From: Verrucomicrobiota bacterium
Lineage (GTDB): Bacteria; Verrucomicrobiota; Verrucomicrobiia; Methylacidiphilales; Verrucolacustridaceae
Length of the DNA: 39,523 nucleotides
Direction: 5' to 3'
Assembly: GCA_009927835.1 (NCBI GenBank)
Contig: RFMG01000247.1
Coordinates: forward strand, 1 to 39,523
The translations under genes were made by a program, and so were the position numbers. The notes beneath the pieces were generated by a model. The model was not told the DNA's origin and made no database searches. It saw only the letters and a list, made by a program, of their open reading frames with translations. Shown here piece after piece: positions 32,283 to 39,523 of the stretch; within the stretch, counting starts at the first letter, position 1, and each line of letters starts with the position of its first letter.

Positions 32283-33748
32283 GGCTGTATCAACCTTTCC
32301 AACACCGGTCGGGCGGGGCCCAGGACAAGGTTCGGAACCAGACCCATCAGAAACAGGAGGGCGGTCAAAAGGGCAAAGGGCCAAACCTCTTGAAAGCCGT
32401 TCAGATCACTCCCTTTTTTTGAATCCAAGGCGGAGGAGACCGGCCCAGTCGCAATACTGCGAATGGCACGAAGCATGGCCACGGAGGACAAAACGACTCC
32501 CCACGCCGCGATCCCCACCAGGAACGGATGGGCCGACCACGCCCCGAAGAAGATCATGATTTCCCCTGCAAAGTTTGCCAGCCCAGGAAGTCCGATCGAG
32601 GCCATTCCCGCAATCATCAGATAAAACCAGAGTTTGGGAGTCCTCGTTGCCAGCCCTCCCAAATCCTTCATCCACGTGGTGCCCGCCCGCTGGCCCACCT
32701 CACCCGCCACGGCAAAGCCGAGTGCCGCACTGAGGCCATGGCCGACCATCAAGACCAGCGCCCCACCCAAACCCAAGACCGTACCGCTGATCAGCCCAAG
32801 AAAGATTGTTCCCATGTGCATGGCGCTCGAGAAACCAAGCAGCCACCGGAAATCCCTTTGGGCAAGCGATGCCAAACCCAAATATAGAATATTTCCCGCG
32901 AGCATCAGCCCGACGATCCAGCTCAACTCCCTCCATCCCAGCGGAGTCAGGGGCAGGGCCAGGCGGAGCAGACCGTAAATGCCGAACTTTTTCAAAACCC
33001 CGGCGTGAAGCATCGCGGCGGGTGCGGGGGCGGACGCATACCCTCCGGGAGCCCAACTGTGGAATGGAACAAGGGAGACAAGGGTTCCAAAACCGGCGAT
33101 CAGAAGAGCGGCCAAGTACGTTTGCTGGGATGCGGGAATGGGTTGGGCACGCAAAGTTTCCGTCAAAACCCGCCAGTCCAAGGTCCGGGCTGTTTCCGGA
33201 GCAGCCCAAACCAACCCGATCAAGGCAATCAGCAGGAGAAGACTTCCCAACACCAGATAAAGGGTCATTCTCCAAGCAGCCCCGGTCCGATCCCCCTGCC
33301 CCCAAATCCCGATCAGAAGAAAACTGGGAATCAGCGCCACCTCGTGAAAGGAGAAAAAATAAAAGAGATCGAGGGAGAGAAACGCACCCAGGGCCCCCAA
33401 CCCCACCAAAAGCAGGCATATGTGGTACTCCATGGCACGTTTGACGTCCGCACGGGCAACTCCAATCGCGGCGACCGTGACCAGCAGGGTCAGCCACAGG
33501 AGAGGAAGGCTAAGCCCATCCAATCCAAGACGAAATTGAACGGGAAACACCTCCCGCAGGTTGGTCCCTTCAGGCCCGTAAAAAATCTCTCCCCTCCTCA
33601 ACACAACCCCGGAGACGAGGAAGCCCGGAATAAGATTGATCCAGGACGCCCAGAGAGCCGTCTTGCGGGGTGACGCACCCAAGGCAATGGCCCCTACCGC
33701 CACGAGAGGCACAGCCAGCAAAAGGGGGAGAGCCAACGCGATGTTCAT
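32279..33748 (-). CDS. nuoM: NADH-quinone oxidoreductase subunit M
   Basis: Proton-pumping antiporter-like subunit, 489 residues. It shows FFSFHEVALIPSFLLIGIWG (the TM5 Glu), LVSLVPFHSWAPGGYASAPAPAAMLHAGVLKKFGIYGLLR, read as consecutive parts, and SSAMHMGTIFLG. The ATG at 33748 has AGGGGTG five bases upstream and lies 4 bases after the nuoL stop. Confidence 0.96.
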   Translation of the reverse strand: MNIALALPLLLAVPLVAVGAIALGASPRKTALWASWINLIPGFLVSGVVLRRGEIFYGPEGTNLREVFPVQFRLGLDGLSLPLLWLTLLVTVAAIGVARADVKRAMEYHICLLLVGLGALGAFLSLDLFYFFSFHEVALIPSFLLIGIWGQGDRTGAAWRMTLYLVLGSLLLLIALIGLVWAAPETARTLDWRVLTETLRAQPIPASQQTYLAALLIAGFGTLVSLVPFHSWAPGGYASAPAPAAMLHAGVLKKFGIYGLLRLALPLTPLGWRELSWIVGLMLAGNILYLGLASLAQRDFRWLLGFSSAMHMGTIFLGLISGTVLGLGGALVLMVGHGLSAALGFAVAGEVGQRAGTTWMKDLGGLATRTPKLWFYLMIAGMASIGLPGLANFAGEIMIFFGAWSAHPFLVGIAAWGVVLSSVAMLRAIRSIATGPVSSALDSKKGSDLNGFQEVWPFALLTALLFLMGLVPNLVLGPARPVLERLIQP

Positions 33749-33752
33749 CGAT

Positions 33753-35552
33753 TCACCCCTGCCGCCATAGCCAACCGAGGAGCAGGAAAACCCCGAGGAT
33801 GAAAACAGCCGCATAGATCTGGACCTGTCCGCACTGAACAAGTCGCAATCCCTGGCCCGAGGCTCTGGCGACCACGCCGGAACCCCTCACCAGAAAGCCT
33901 CGCACCACCCACCCCTCAAAGGCATCGGTCAGCCTCGCAAAGGCGTCCTGTGGGGAAACAAACACCCTCTGATAAATCTCATCCACATAAAACTTCTCCC
34001 GTAAGACAGGGATGGAAATCGGGTCCTTGGTGGCTTGACGATAGAGAAAGTAGGCGGGCACAAATCCGGCCAACGCCACCAGGAGGGAGATCCACAGGGT
34101 CCACGTCTCATGAGCTTCCGGATGTTGGAAATGAAGATACGACTCCACCGGAAGGAGGCCTCCCACAAGGGTCAAAACTGCCAAGAGGGCCATCGGTGCG
34201 GTCAAAAAAATCGATCCCTCATGGGCGTGCCGCGCCGCGTCATTTTTCGGCTCTCCACCAAACGCCACCAGGATCATCCGAAGCATGAAGAACGAGGTGA
34301 AAAAACCCGCTCCCATCGATACCGCGGCAAGCCCCGGGTGGTGCGCCGTGGCGGCGAAAATGGCATCCTTGCTCCAGAATCCCGAGAGCGGCGGTATCCC
34401 GCACAAGGCGAGGGTTCCCAGAATTGTGACAAAAGCCGTGAAAGGCATCCGTTTCCCAAGCCCGCCCATCTTCCAGATATCCTGTTCGTCGTGACAACCG
34501 TGGATCACGGAGCCGGCGGCCAGGAAAAGCAAACACTTGAAGAAGGCATGCGTCGTCAGGTGATACATGGCCGGGCCTGCGACACCCAGCCCCACGGCCA
34601 TGACCATATAGGCGATTTCGGAAAGGGTGGAGTACGCAAGGATCCGTTTGATGTCGTTTTGCTGACATGCAAGGAGAGCAGGAAGGAGCGTCATCCATCC
34701 CCCGATCCAGGCAATCGTCATCATCGTCGCCTGGCTCATCTCCAAAATCGGCAGCACCCGGACCAACATATACACGCCCGCAACCACCATCGTCGCCGCG
34801 TGCAAAAGCGAGGACACCGGCGTCGGTCCCTCCATCGAGTCAGGCAGCCAGACATGAAGCGGAAATTGCGCAGACTTGCCCAGACACCCGCAAAAAAGTC
34901 CGAGTCCGACCGCCGTCACAGCCCAACCTGGGGAGGAGGCCGCAGCACGGCCGGGCAGGTCGGCAAAGGTCACGCTTCCGAACAGGGCCCATGCCCCCAA
35001 AATTCCAAGAATGAATCCGAAGTCACCAATCCGATTCACAAGAAACGCCTTGTTTGCGGCCGCTCCCGCGGCAGGACGCTCCACCCAAAAGCCGATCAAC
35101 AGGTACGAACTCAGCCCGACCAACTCCCAGAAAATGAACATCGAGATTAAATTGTCCGCCAAAACAATCCCCAGCATCGAAAAAACAAAAAGGGACAGCT
35201 CCGCAAAGAAGCGGCTACGGCAAGGATCCTTTTCCAGATAGCCGATCGAGTACAGATGAACCAGAAAAGCGACACCGGAGACCAACGCGGCCATTCCCCT
35301 GGCCAACGGATCCCCAAGTATCCCGAAGTTCGCCCGAAAGCCACCCCATTCGATCCATGGAAGTGCGGGCACAATCCCCTGGCCCAGGGAGGATCCCCAA
35401 AAAAGAAGGGCCATGGACCCCATGAAACTGCCCAGACAGGCCAGGGTGGAAACCGAGACGGAAATCCGCGGGAAAGGATACAGGAACAAACGGATGGAGA
35501 CCGCCGCAAGGAGCGGAAGGAGAAGGATCAGGTAAGGGGCGTAGGCGATCAT
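33753..35552 (-). CDS. nuoL: NADH-quinone oxidoreductase subunit L
   Basis: The distal proton pump of complex I. 599 residues with about 16 helices and the long lateral helix near the C-terminus. Motifs: MFIFWELVGLSSYLLIGFW, SAQFPLHVWLPDSMEGPTPVSSLLHAATMVVAGVYMLVR, read as consecutive parts, and FFKCLLFLAAGSVIHG. The ATG at 35552 shares its A with the nuoK stop (TGATG). A TTG just before it also reads in frame but adds one residue only. Confidence 0.97.
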   Translation of the reverse strand: MIAYAPYLILLLPLLAAVSIRLFLYPFPRISVSVSTLACLGSFMGSMALLFWGSSLGQGIVPALPWIEWGGFRANFGILGDPLARGMAALVSGVAFLVHLYSIGYLEKDPCRSRFFAELSLFVFSMLGIVLADNLISMFIFWELVGLSSYLLIGFWVERPAAGAAANKAFLVNRIGDFGFILGILGAWALFGSVTFADLPGRAAASSPGWAVTAVGLGLFCGCLGKSAQFPLHVWLPDSMEGPTPVSSLLHAATMVVAGVYMLVRVLPILEMSQATMMTIAWIGGWMTLLPALLACQQNDIKRILAYSTLSEIAYMVMAVGLGVAGPAMYHLTTHAFFKCLLFLAAGSVIHGCHDEQDIWKMGGLGKRMPFTAFVTILGTLALCGIPPLSGFWSKDAIFAATAHHPGLAAVSMGAGFFTSFFMLRMILVAFGGEPKNDAARHAHEGSIFLTAPMALLAVLTLVGGLLPVESYLHFQHPEAHETWTLWISLLVALAGFVPAYFLYRQATKDPISIPVLREKFYVDEIYQRVFVSPQDAFARLTDAFEGWVVRGFLVRGSGVVARASGQGLRLVQCGQVQIYAAVFILGVFLLLGWLWRQG

Positions 35553-35866
35553 CAAAATCGCAGACTTGCCATTTGATCGACAGCGGTCGTCCTCTTGATC
35601 CTGAAAATGGCGACAAGAATCGCCAGCCCGAGGGCAACCTCGGCGGCCGCCACCGTGATGACAAAGAAAACCGCAACCTGCGGATCGGGAAGCCCGTGAA
35701 ATTTGCCAACCGCAACGAGAGCCAAATTTGCTGCATTTAAAAGCAATTCGAGCGACATCATCACGACCAGCAGGCTTCTTCGCAGGATCACCCCCGCCAA
35801 CCCGATCAGGAAAAGGAGCAAACTGAGGGCCAGGTAGTGACCCAAGGTGACTTCACCGAAATTCAC
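35552..35866 (-). CDS. nuoK: NADH-quinone oxidoreductase subunit K
   Basis: A 104-residue three-helix subunit. The two conserved membrane glutamates are in MMSLELLLNAANLALVA and VAAAEVALGLAILVA. GTG start overlaps the nuoJ stop (GTGA); a longer open frame upstream is in the wrong register of nuoJ and not real. Confidence 0.95.
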   Translation of the reverse strand: MNFGEVTLGHYLALSLLLFLIGLAGVILRRSLLVVMMSLELLLNAANLALVAVGKFHGLPDPQVAVFFVITVAAAEVALGLAILVAIFRIKRTTAVDQMASLRF

Positions 35867-36369
35867 GCCTCGGGGTCCTTGCGACAAAGCACAACAACGC
35901 CAATCGTGGCCACCAAAAGCAAAACCCCGGTTGCCAGAAAAAGCGGGCCGTAGGACGAAAAAAGAAGTCGTCCCAGCTCCGCCGCGGACGTACCCCCCTT
36001 CCCCTCCCCCCAATGAAGAGCCTGTCCGGCTCCTGGAAAAACGGATGCAATCCTGGGAACTCCGATGACCGCACCTCCCCCGATGCCCACAACCCAGATC
36101 ACCTTGGCCCAAGGGAGGCTCTGCCGGGCCTCCTCCTTCACGTCCAGCAGCATAATCACAAAAAGAAAAAGAACCATGACCGCCCCGGCGTAAACAATCA
36201 CCTGAACCACGGCCAGGAAAAAGGCCTCCAAGGTCACAAAAAGGGCCGCCTCCATCACCAAGGTCACCACCAGACACACCGCGCAGGTCACCGGGTTGCG
36301 GAACACCACCAAACCGATGGCGGATGCCACCAATCCCACGGCCAAGACCCAAAAGAAAAACGGTTCCAT
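35863..36369 (-). CDS. nuoJ: NADH-quinone oxidoreductase subunit J
   Basis: A 168-residue, five-helix subunit. The conserved stretch LAVVQVIVYAGAVMVLFLFVIMLL (TM3 with the pi-bulge tyrosine region) is clear, preceded by VFRNPVTCAVCLVVTLV. The start MEPFFFW at 36369 follows nuoI by 19 bases. Confidence 0.95.
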   Translation of the reverse strand: MEPFFFWVLAVGLVASAIGLVVFRNPVTCAVCLVVTLVMEAALFVTLEAFFLAVVQVIVYAGAVMVLFLFVIMLLDVKEEARQSLPWAKVIWVVGIGGGAVIGVPRIASVFPGAGQALHWGEGKGGTSAAELGRLLFSSYGPLFLATGVLLLVATIGVVVLCRKDPEA

Positions 36370-36388
36370 CCGCTGCGAACTCTTCCGG

Positions 36389-36967
36389 TTACTTGCCGTG
36401 CCACTTGCGAATCGGACGATCGATCTCACCACCCAACGCATAAAGCTCCTCCTTATGCCGGACCATCCCCGCACGACTGGTCCCCACAAAGATGGGCTCT
36501 TCTTTTTTAAGAAATATCGCCTCCTCAGGGCAGACTTCCTCACACATCCCGCAATAAATGCAACGCAACATGTCGATATCGAACTCCCTGGGTCTCTTCT
36601 CCACATTGGCATGGAGGTCGGAACCCGGGATGGAGCCGGGGGTGATCCGGATGGCCCGGGGAGGGCAGACGAATTCACACAGCTGGCAGGAGACGCACTT
36701 TTCGCGTCCCTCGAGGTCCTTCACAAGCACCGGCGCACCACGATACCCATCGGGCATCGGCCACTTCTCCTCCGGATACTGCATCGTCAGGAGGCCGGTT
36801 GCGCTCATATCCATCAAGGACCGCGGCCGGGTATCCCTGCGGGGAAAAAGACGGCCAAGGATTGTCTCAGCCATGTGCCGAAGGGTGATCCACATGCCGC
36901 CCACAATCGAGGGCAGGTAAAGCTTCTCCCATAGATTCAAATCGGGACGAGGAACGACCAGAGCCAT
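36389..36967 (-). CDS. nuoI: NADH-quinone oxidoreductase subunit I (2x 4Fe-4S)
   Basis: The ferredoxin-like subunit of the peripheral arm carrying clusters N6a and N6b. 192 residues. Two motifs: Cys91-94-97-101 (CVSCQLCEFVCP) and Cys136-139-142-146 (CIYCGMCEEVCP). N-terminal amphipathic helices anchor it to NuoH/A. It is the first nuo gene of this cluster; nuoA-G are not in the window. It starts 13 bases after the PhoD-like gene. Confidence 0.97.
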   Translation of the reverse strand: MALVVPRPDLNLWEKLYLPSIVGGMWITLRHMAETILGRLFPRRDTRPRSLMDMSATGLLTMQYPEEKWPMPDGYRGAPVLVKDLEGREKCVSCQLCEFVCPPRAIRITPGSIPGSDLHANVEKRPREFDIDMLRCIYCGMCEEVCPEEAIFLKKEEPIFVGTSRAGMVRHKEELYALGGEIDRPIRKWHGK

Positions 36968-36980
36968 TGTAGAAGTTAGA

Positions 36981-38015
36981 TTACTGCTTCCGCGGGGCAA
37001 GTTGGGACAGCGGGAAGGAGACCTTTTCAGCCACCGCCCCATTCGCCCTATGGATTTCCATGGTCATTCTGGGATCCGACCCCGTCCAATCCAAGCGAAG
37101 CTCACCGAAATTCTGCGCATTCACCAGTTTCCCCACCCGGTCGGGATTCACCTCCTCCTTGATGGAAGAAACCTCCGTCAAACCGCTCGAGGTGATGTCA
37201 TAGATGGGATAGCCCACCACGGTGCCTTTTTGGCATGAAATCTCCCCGTTGTGCCGGTCCCCGCTTAAAAAGATCACCCCCTTGGTGCCGCAATCCGCGA
37301 TCAATTGCAGCATTCTTGCCTTTGCTTTGGGAAAGTTGGCCCAACGTTCGTAGGGATGTTTTTCCGCTACAAACTGCACGCTCGAACCGATGACGACCCA
37401 ATCCGCTCCGGGTCGAGACAGTTCCCCCTTCAGCCAAGTCCACTGGGTCTCCCCGAGCATATCCCCCTCCTGACTGAACTTTCCTTTTTCGGGCAGAGGA
37501 TCCCGGTTGTAACGCAAATCCAACAAGATCACCCGGACACACTTCCCCGGCGGCCCCCAGTCCTTGGAATTATAGACCCCATCCGGGCGGTCTGGTTTCC
37601 CCCAAAATTTGACAAAGGCCTCCCTTGCTTCCTCTTTTCTGGCGTACTCCTTGCCGGCGTCGTTTTTTCCGAAGTCATGATCGTCCCATGTGGCCATCAC
37701 GTGGTCGGGAAAAAGTTTTTGCAACGCTGCCATGCCATCGCTCCTCCTCAACTTCTCATAGCCCTTGGCAAAGGCCTCGGGGTCGTTGTTGAAGGCGATG
37801 TACTTTCCTTCGACGAAATCATTGTAGAAATTATCCCCCAACCAGATCCATAGCTGCGGATCAAACTTCTTCACCGCATCCCAGATTTCTGTTTTCTTCT
37901 CGGGTTTATAGCAGGATCCAAAAGCAATCCTTTCCAACGCCGCAGGAGGGGTCTCAGCGCTAAGGCCTGCGAGCAGGACCCATCCGGCAAGGAGTGCGAA
38001 ACCGACCGATCTCAC
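36981..38015 (-). CDS. PhoD-like phosphatase (secreted)
   Basis: A 344-residue metallophosphoesterase of the PhoD type. Signal peptide (about 1-20, LLAGWVLLAGLSA). Motifs: IAFGSCY, WIWLGDNFYND, MATWDDHDFGKNDAG and FLSGDRHNGE hold the metal-binding Asp, Asn and His residues. Such enzymes hydrolyse phosphate mono- or diesters, including teichoic or phospholipid headgroups; the substrate here is unknown. The GTG start overlaps the gyrA stop (GTGA), an odd coupling for a secreted phosphatase with a topoisomerase. Confidence 0.92.
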   Translation of the reverse strand: MRSVGFALLAGWVLLAGLSAETPPAALERIAFGSCYKPEKKTEIWDAVKKFDPQLWIWLGDNFYNDFVEGKYIAFNNDPEAFAKGYEKLRRSDGMAALQKLFPDHVMATWDDHDFGKNDAGKEYARKEEAREAFVKFWGKPDRPDGVYNSKDWGPPGKCVRVILLDLRYNRDPLPEKGKFSQEGDMLGETQWTWLKGELSRPGADWVVIGSSVQFVAEKHPYERWANFPKAKARMLQLIADCGTKGVIFLSGDRHNGEISCQKGTVVGYPIYDITSSGLTEVSSIKEEVNPDRVGKLVNAQNFGELRLDWTGSDPRMTMEIHRANGAVAEKVSFPLSQLAPRKQ

Positions 38016-39523
38016 GTGCCTAGCTCGAGCTGCTCATCCTCCTCCGCATCCACAACCCGGGCCACACCCTGCAACCGGTCCCCCTTCTGCAACCGAACGA
38101 GGTACACACCCTGGGTGTTCCGACCGGATTCCCGAATATCCTTCACTTTGGTCCTCACCATCTGACCCTTTTCCGTGATCATCATGATCTCATCCTCATC
38201 CTTCACGGAAATGGCCCCAGCAACTAACCCCGTCTTGTCGGTCGTCTTCATGGTGATAATACCTTTCCCGCCTCTTGTCTGGCTGCGGTAATCATCAAAC
38301 GAGGTTCTCTTGCCCACCCCGTTGTCCCCCACGACCAAAAGGGTCGCCTTGGGATCCACCACCGCGGCACCGACCACCTTGTCCTTCTTCTCGGGGCGGA
38401 TCCCGTATACCCCCACCGTTGCCCTGCCCTGATCCCTCAGTTGATCCTCATGGAATCGCAGGCTCATCCCCTCGGCCGTCACCAGAACGATTTCCTGCTT
38501 TCCATTCGTCAAGGCGCACGCGATGAGCTGGTCGCCCGCCTCGATCTTGATCCCGATGATTCCCCCCTTCCTGAAATTCGCATAATCGGAAAGGTTCGTT
38601 TTCTTCACAATCCCCGAAGAGGTGGCCATGACCAAGTGCTGCTTGTCGGTGAACTCATGCACGCAGATCAGAGCCGCAATCTTCTCCCCCTCCTGCAGGG
38701 CAAGAATGTTGGCGATCGACTTTCCCCGCGCCGTGCGGCCCATTTCGGGGATCTCGTACACTTTTTCCACATAGACCCTCCCCGTGCTGGTGAAAAACAT
38801 CAGGTAGTCGTGCGTCGATGCCGAGAAAAGATGCTCCACAAAATCGGTCTCCTCCTCGTCCCCCTTCTCCTCCTTCGACTTCATTCCGATCACCCCTTTG
38901 CCACCCCTTTTTTGGGCCCGATAACTGTCCGCCGATGTGCGCTTGATGTAACCCGCATGGGACAGGGTGATGAGAGTGCTCTCCTTGGCGATCAGGTCCT
39001 GGACATCGATCTCCCCCTCATCCTTGACGATTTGGGTGCGACGCTTGTCGGCATACTTTTCCTTAATTTCAAGCAACTCCTTTTTGATGATCGTATAGAC
39101 CTTCTTCTCGCTGGCCAAAATACTGCGTAGCTCCTCGATCTTCTGGATGACCGCAAGATACTCCTCCTCGATCTTATCGCGCTCCAGTCCGGTCAACTGA
39201 TACAGCCGGAGCTCCAGGATCGCGTCCGCCTGCCGGTCGCTCAACTTGTACTTCGCGATCAGCTTCTCTTTGGCCGTCGCCCGATCTTTCGACGCCCGAA
39301 TGATCTTCACAAAGTCATCCAGATGATCCAGCGCCTTCTTATACCCCTCAAGAATATGAGCCCTGTCTTCCGCCACCTTGAGGTCAAACTTGGTCCTGCG
39401 AATGACCACCTCCCGGCGATGTTCGAGGTAGCAGATCAACATATCCCGCATCGGCATCAACTTTGGACGACGCCCATCGAGGGCCAGCATGATCACGCCA
39501 AAGCTGCTTTCGAGCGCGGTGTG
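38012..39523 (-). CDS. gyrA: DNA gyrase subunit A, C-terminal part (runs off right edge)
   Basis: 503 residues are in the window, continuing to the right. The first residues (HTALESSFGV, then MLALDGRRPKLMPMRDM) and YLEHRREVVIRRTKFDL belong to the tower and coiled-coil region of the cleavage domain. From about residue 185 is the six-bladed beta-pinwheel that wraps DNA. It contains a GyrA-box-like QKRGGKG (SYRAQKRGGKGVIGM), the feature that separates gyrase from topoisomerase IV; a second SQTRGGKG occurs in another blade. The tail is short and acidic (DAEEDEQLELGT). The N-terminus, including the active-site Tyr, lies outside. Confidence 0.95.
   Translation of the reverse strand, partial: HTALESSFGVIMLALDGRRPKLMPMRDMLICYLEHRREVVIRRTKFDLKVAEDRAHILEGYKKALDHLDDFVKIIRASKDRATAKEKLIAKYKLSDRQADAILELRLYQLTGLERDKIEEEYLAVIQKIEELRSILASEKKVYTIIKKELLEIKEKYADKRRTQIVKDEGEIDVQDLIAKESTLITLSHAGYIKRTSADSYRAQKRGGKGVIGMKSKEEKGDEEETDFVEHLFSASTHDYLMFFTSTGRVYVEKVYEIPEMGRTARGKSIANILALQEGEKIAALICVHEFTDKQHLVMATSSGIVKKTNLSDYANFRKGGIIGIKIEAGDQLIACALTNGKQEIVLVTAEGMSLRFHEDQLRDQGRATVGVYGIRPEKKDKVVGAAVVDPKATLLVVGDNGVGKRTSFDDYRSQTRGGKGIITMKTTDKTGLVAGAISVKDEDEIMMITEKGQMVRTKVKDIRESGRNTQGVYLVRLQKGDRLQGVARVVDAEEDEQLELGT

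Noticed and set aside
35867..36352. A long open frame extending nuoK upstream into nuoJ
   Set aside because: It is Gly/Arg-rich out-of-frame sequence of nuoJ; the GTG at 35866 gives the exact NuoK N-terminus.
1..39523. Mobile elements, CRISPR arrays, prophage or defence systems
   Set aside because: No transposase, integrase, regular spaced repeats, toxin-antitoxin pair or nuclease/helicase cluster was seen; all larger frames match core metabolism, translation or membrane functions.

Overview
The window looks like a chromosomal core region from a Verrucomicrobiota-type (PVC superphylum) bacterium with moderately high GC. This is an inference from family resemblance and gene style: FloA/NfeD, a very short basic COX24/mS38-type protein, a compact haem operon with a CobA-HemD fusion, a TGS-less ThrRS and a SGNH hydrolase of planctomycete/verrucomicrobial flavour. 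I saw no insertion sequence, prophage, CRISPR array or integrase. Genes are packed very tightly: most neighbours in the operons share 1-8 bases at their stop/start junctions, several starts are GTG or TTG, and no gene-free stretch exceeds about 300 bases apart from the leader region upstream of the KimA-like gene.

Layout, left to right. 1-235: 5' part of RNase P RNA (minus strand, runs off the left edge) with its promoter. 265-1741: a small membrane ORF, a WG-repeat secreted protein and a small secreted protein. 1764-4702: tRNA-Val(UAC) lying inside the reading frame of an NfeD-type membrane protease, then flotillin-like FloA and a membrane-anchored proline-rich protein. 4699-6647: aguB-aguA, which convert agmatine through N-carbamoylputrescine to putrescine. 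6689-9218: hisG, a 34-residue mS38/COX24-like protein, and a large TPR protein whose frame overlaps it. 9222-15787 (minus): one chained operon, kamA - rlmI-like - lipoprotein - hemA - hemC - cobA/hemD - small TPR gene. 15921-18151 (minus): a KimA-like potassium importer behind a c-di-AMP (ydaO-type) riboswitch with its own promoter. 18232-21456 (minus): thrS and cysS. 21474-24064 (plus): SGNH hydrolase, GAP/LysE-like membrane protein, hemB. 24098-26253: a prokaryotic ionotropic-glutamate-receptor-like channel (minus) and two small conserved or secreted proteins. 26261-36967 (minus): respiratory complex I genes nuoI-J-K-L-M-N, then an ErpA/IscA-like carrier, PEP carboxylase and finally a displaced nuoH. 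36981-39523 (minus): PhoD-like phosphatase and the C-terminal part of gyrA (runs off the right edge).

Functionally, the window carries most of the tetrapyrrole trunk from glutamyl-tRNA to uroporphyrinogen III and its methylated siroheme branch (hemA, hemB, hemC, cobA/hemD), the membrane arm of complex I, putrescine synthesis, and potassium control through c-di-AMP. The best leads for a second look are: the riboswitch plus KimA unit; the glutamate-receptor-like channel with a non-canonical selectivity filter; the tRNA embedded in the nfeD frame; the mS38-like gene nested in the 5' end of a TPR reading frame; and the split nuo cluster with ppc and an Fe-S carrier inserted before nuoH. No single locus reads as a wholly new defence or mobile system.
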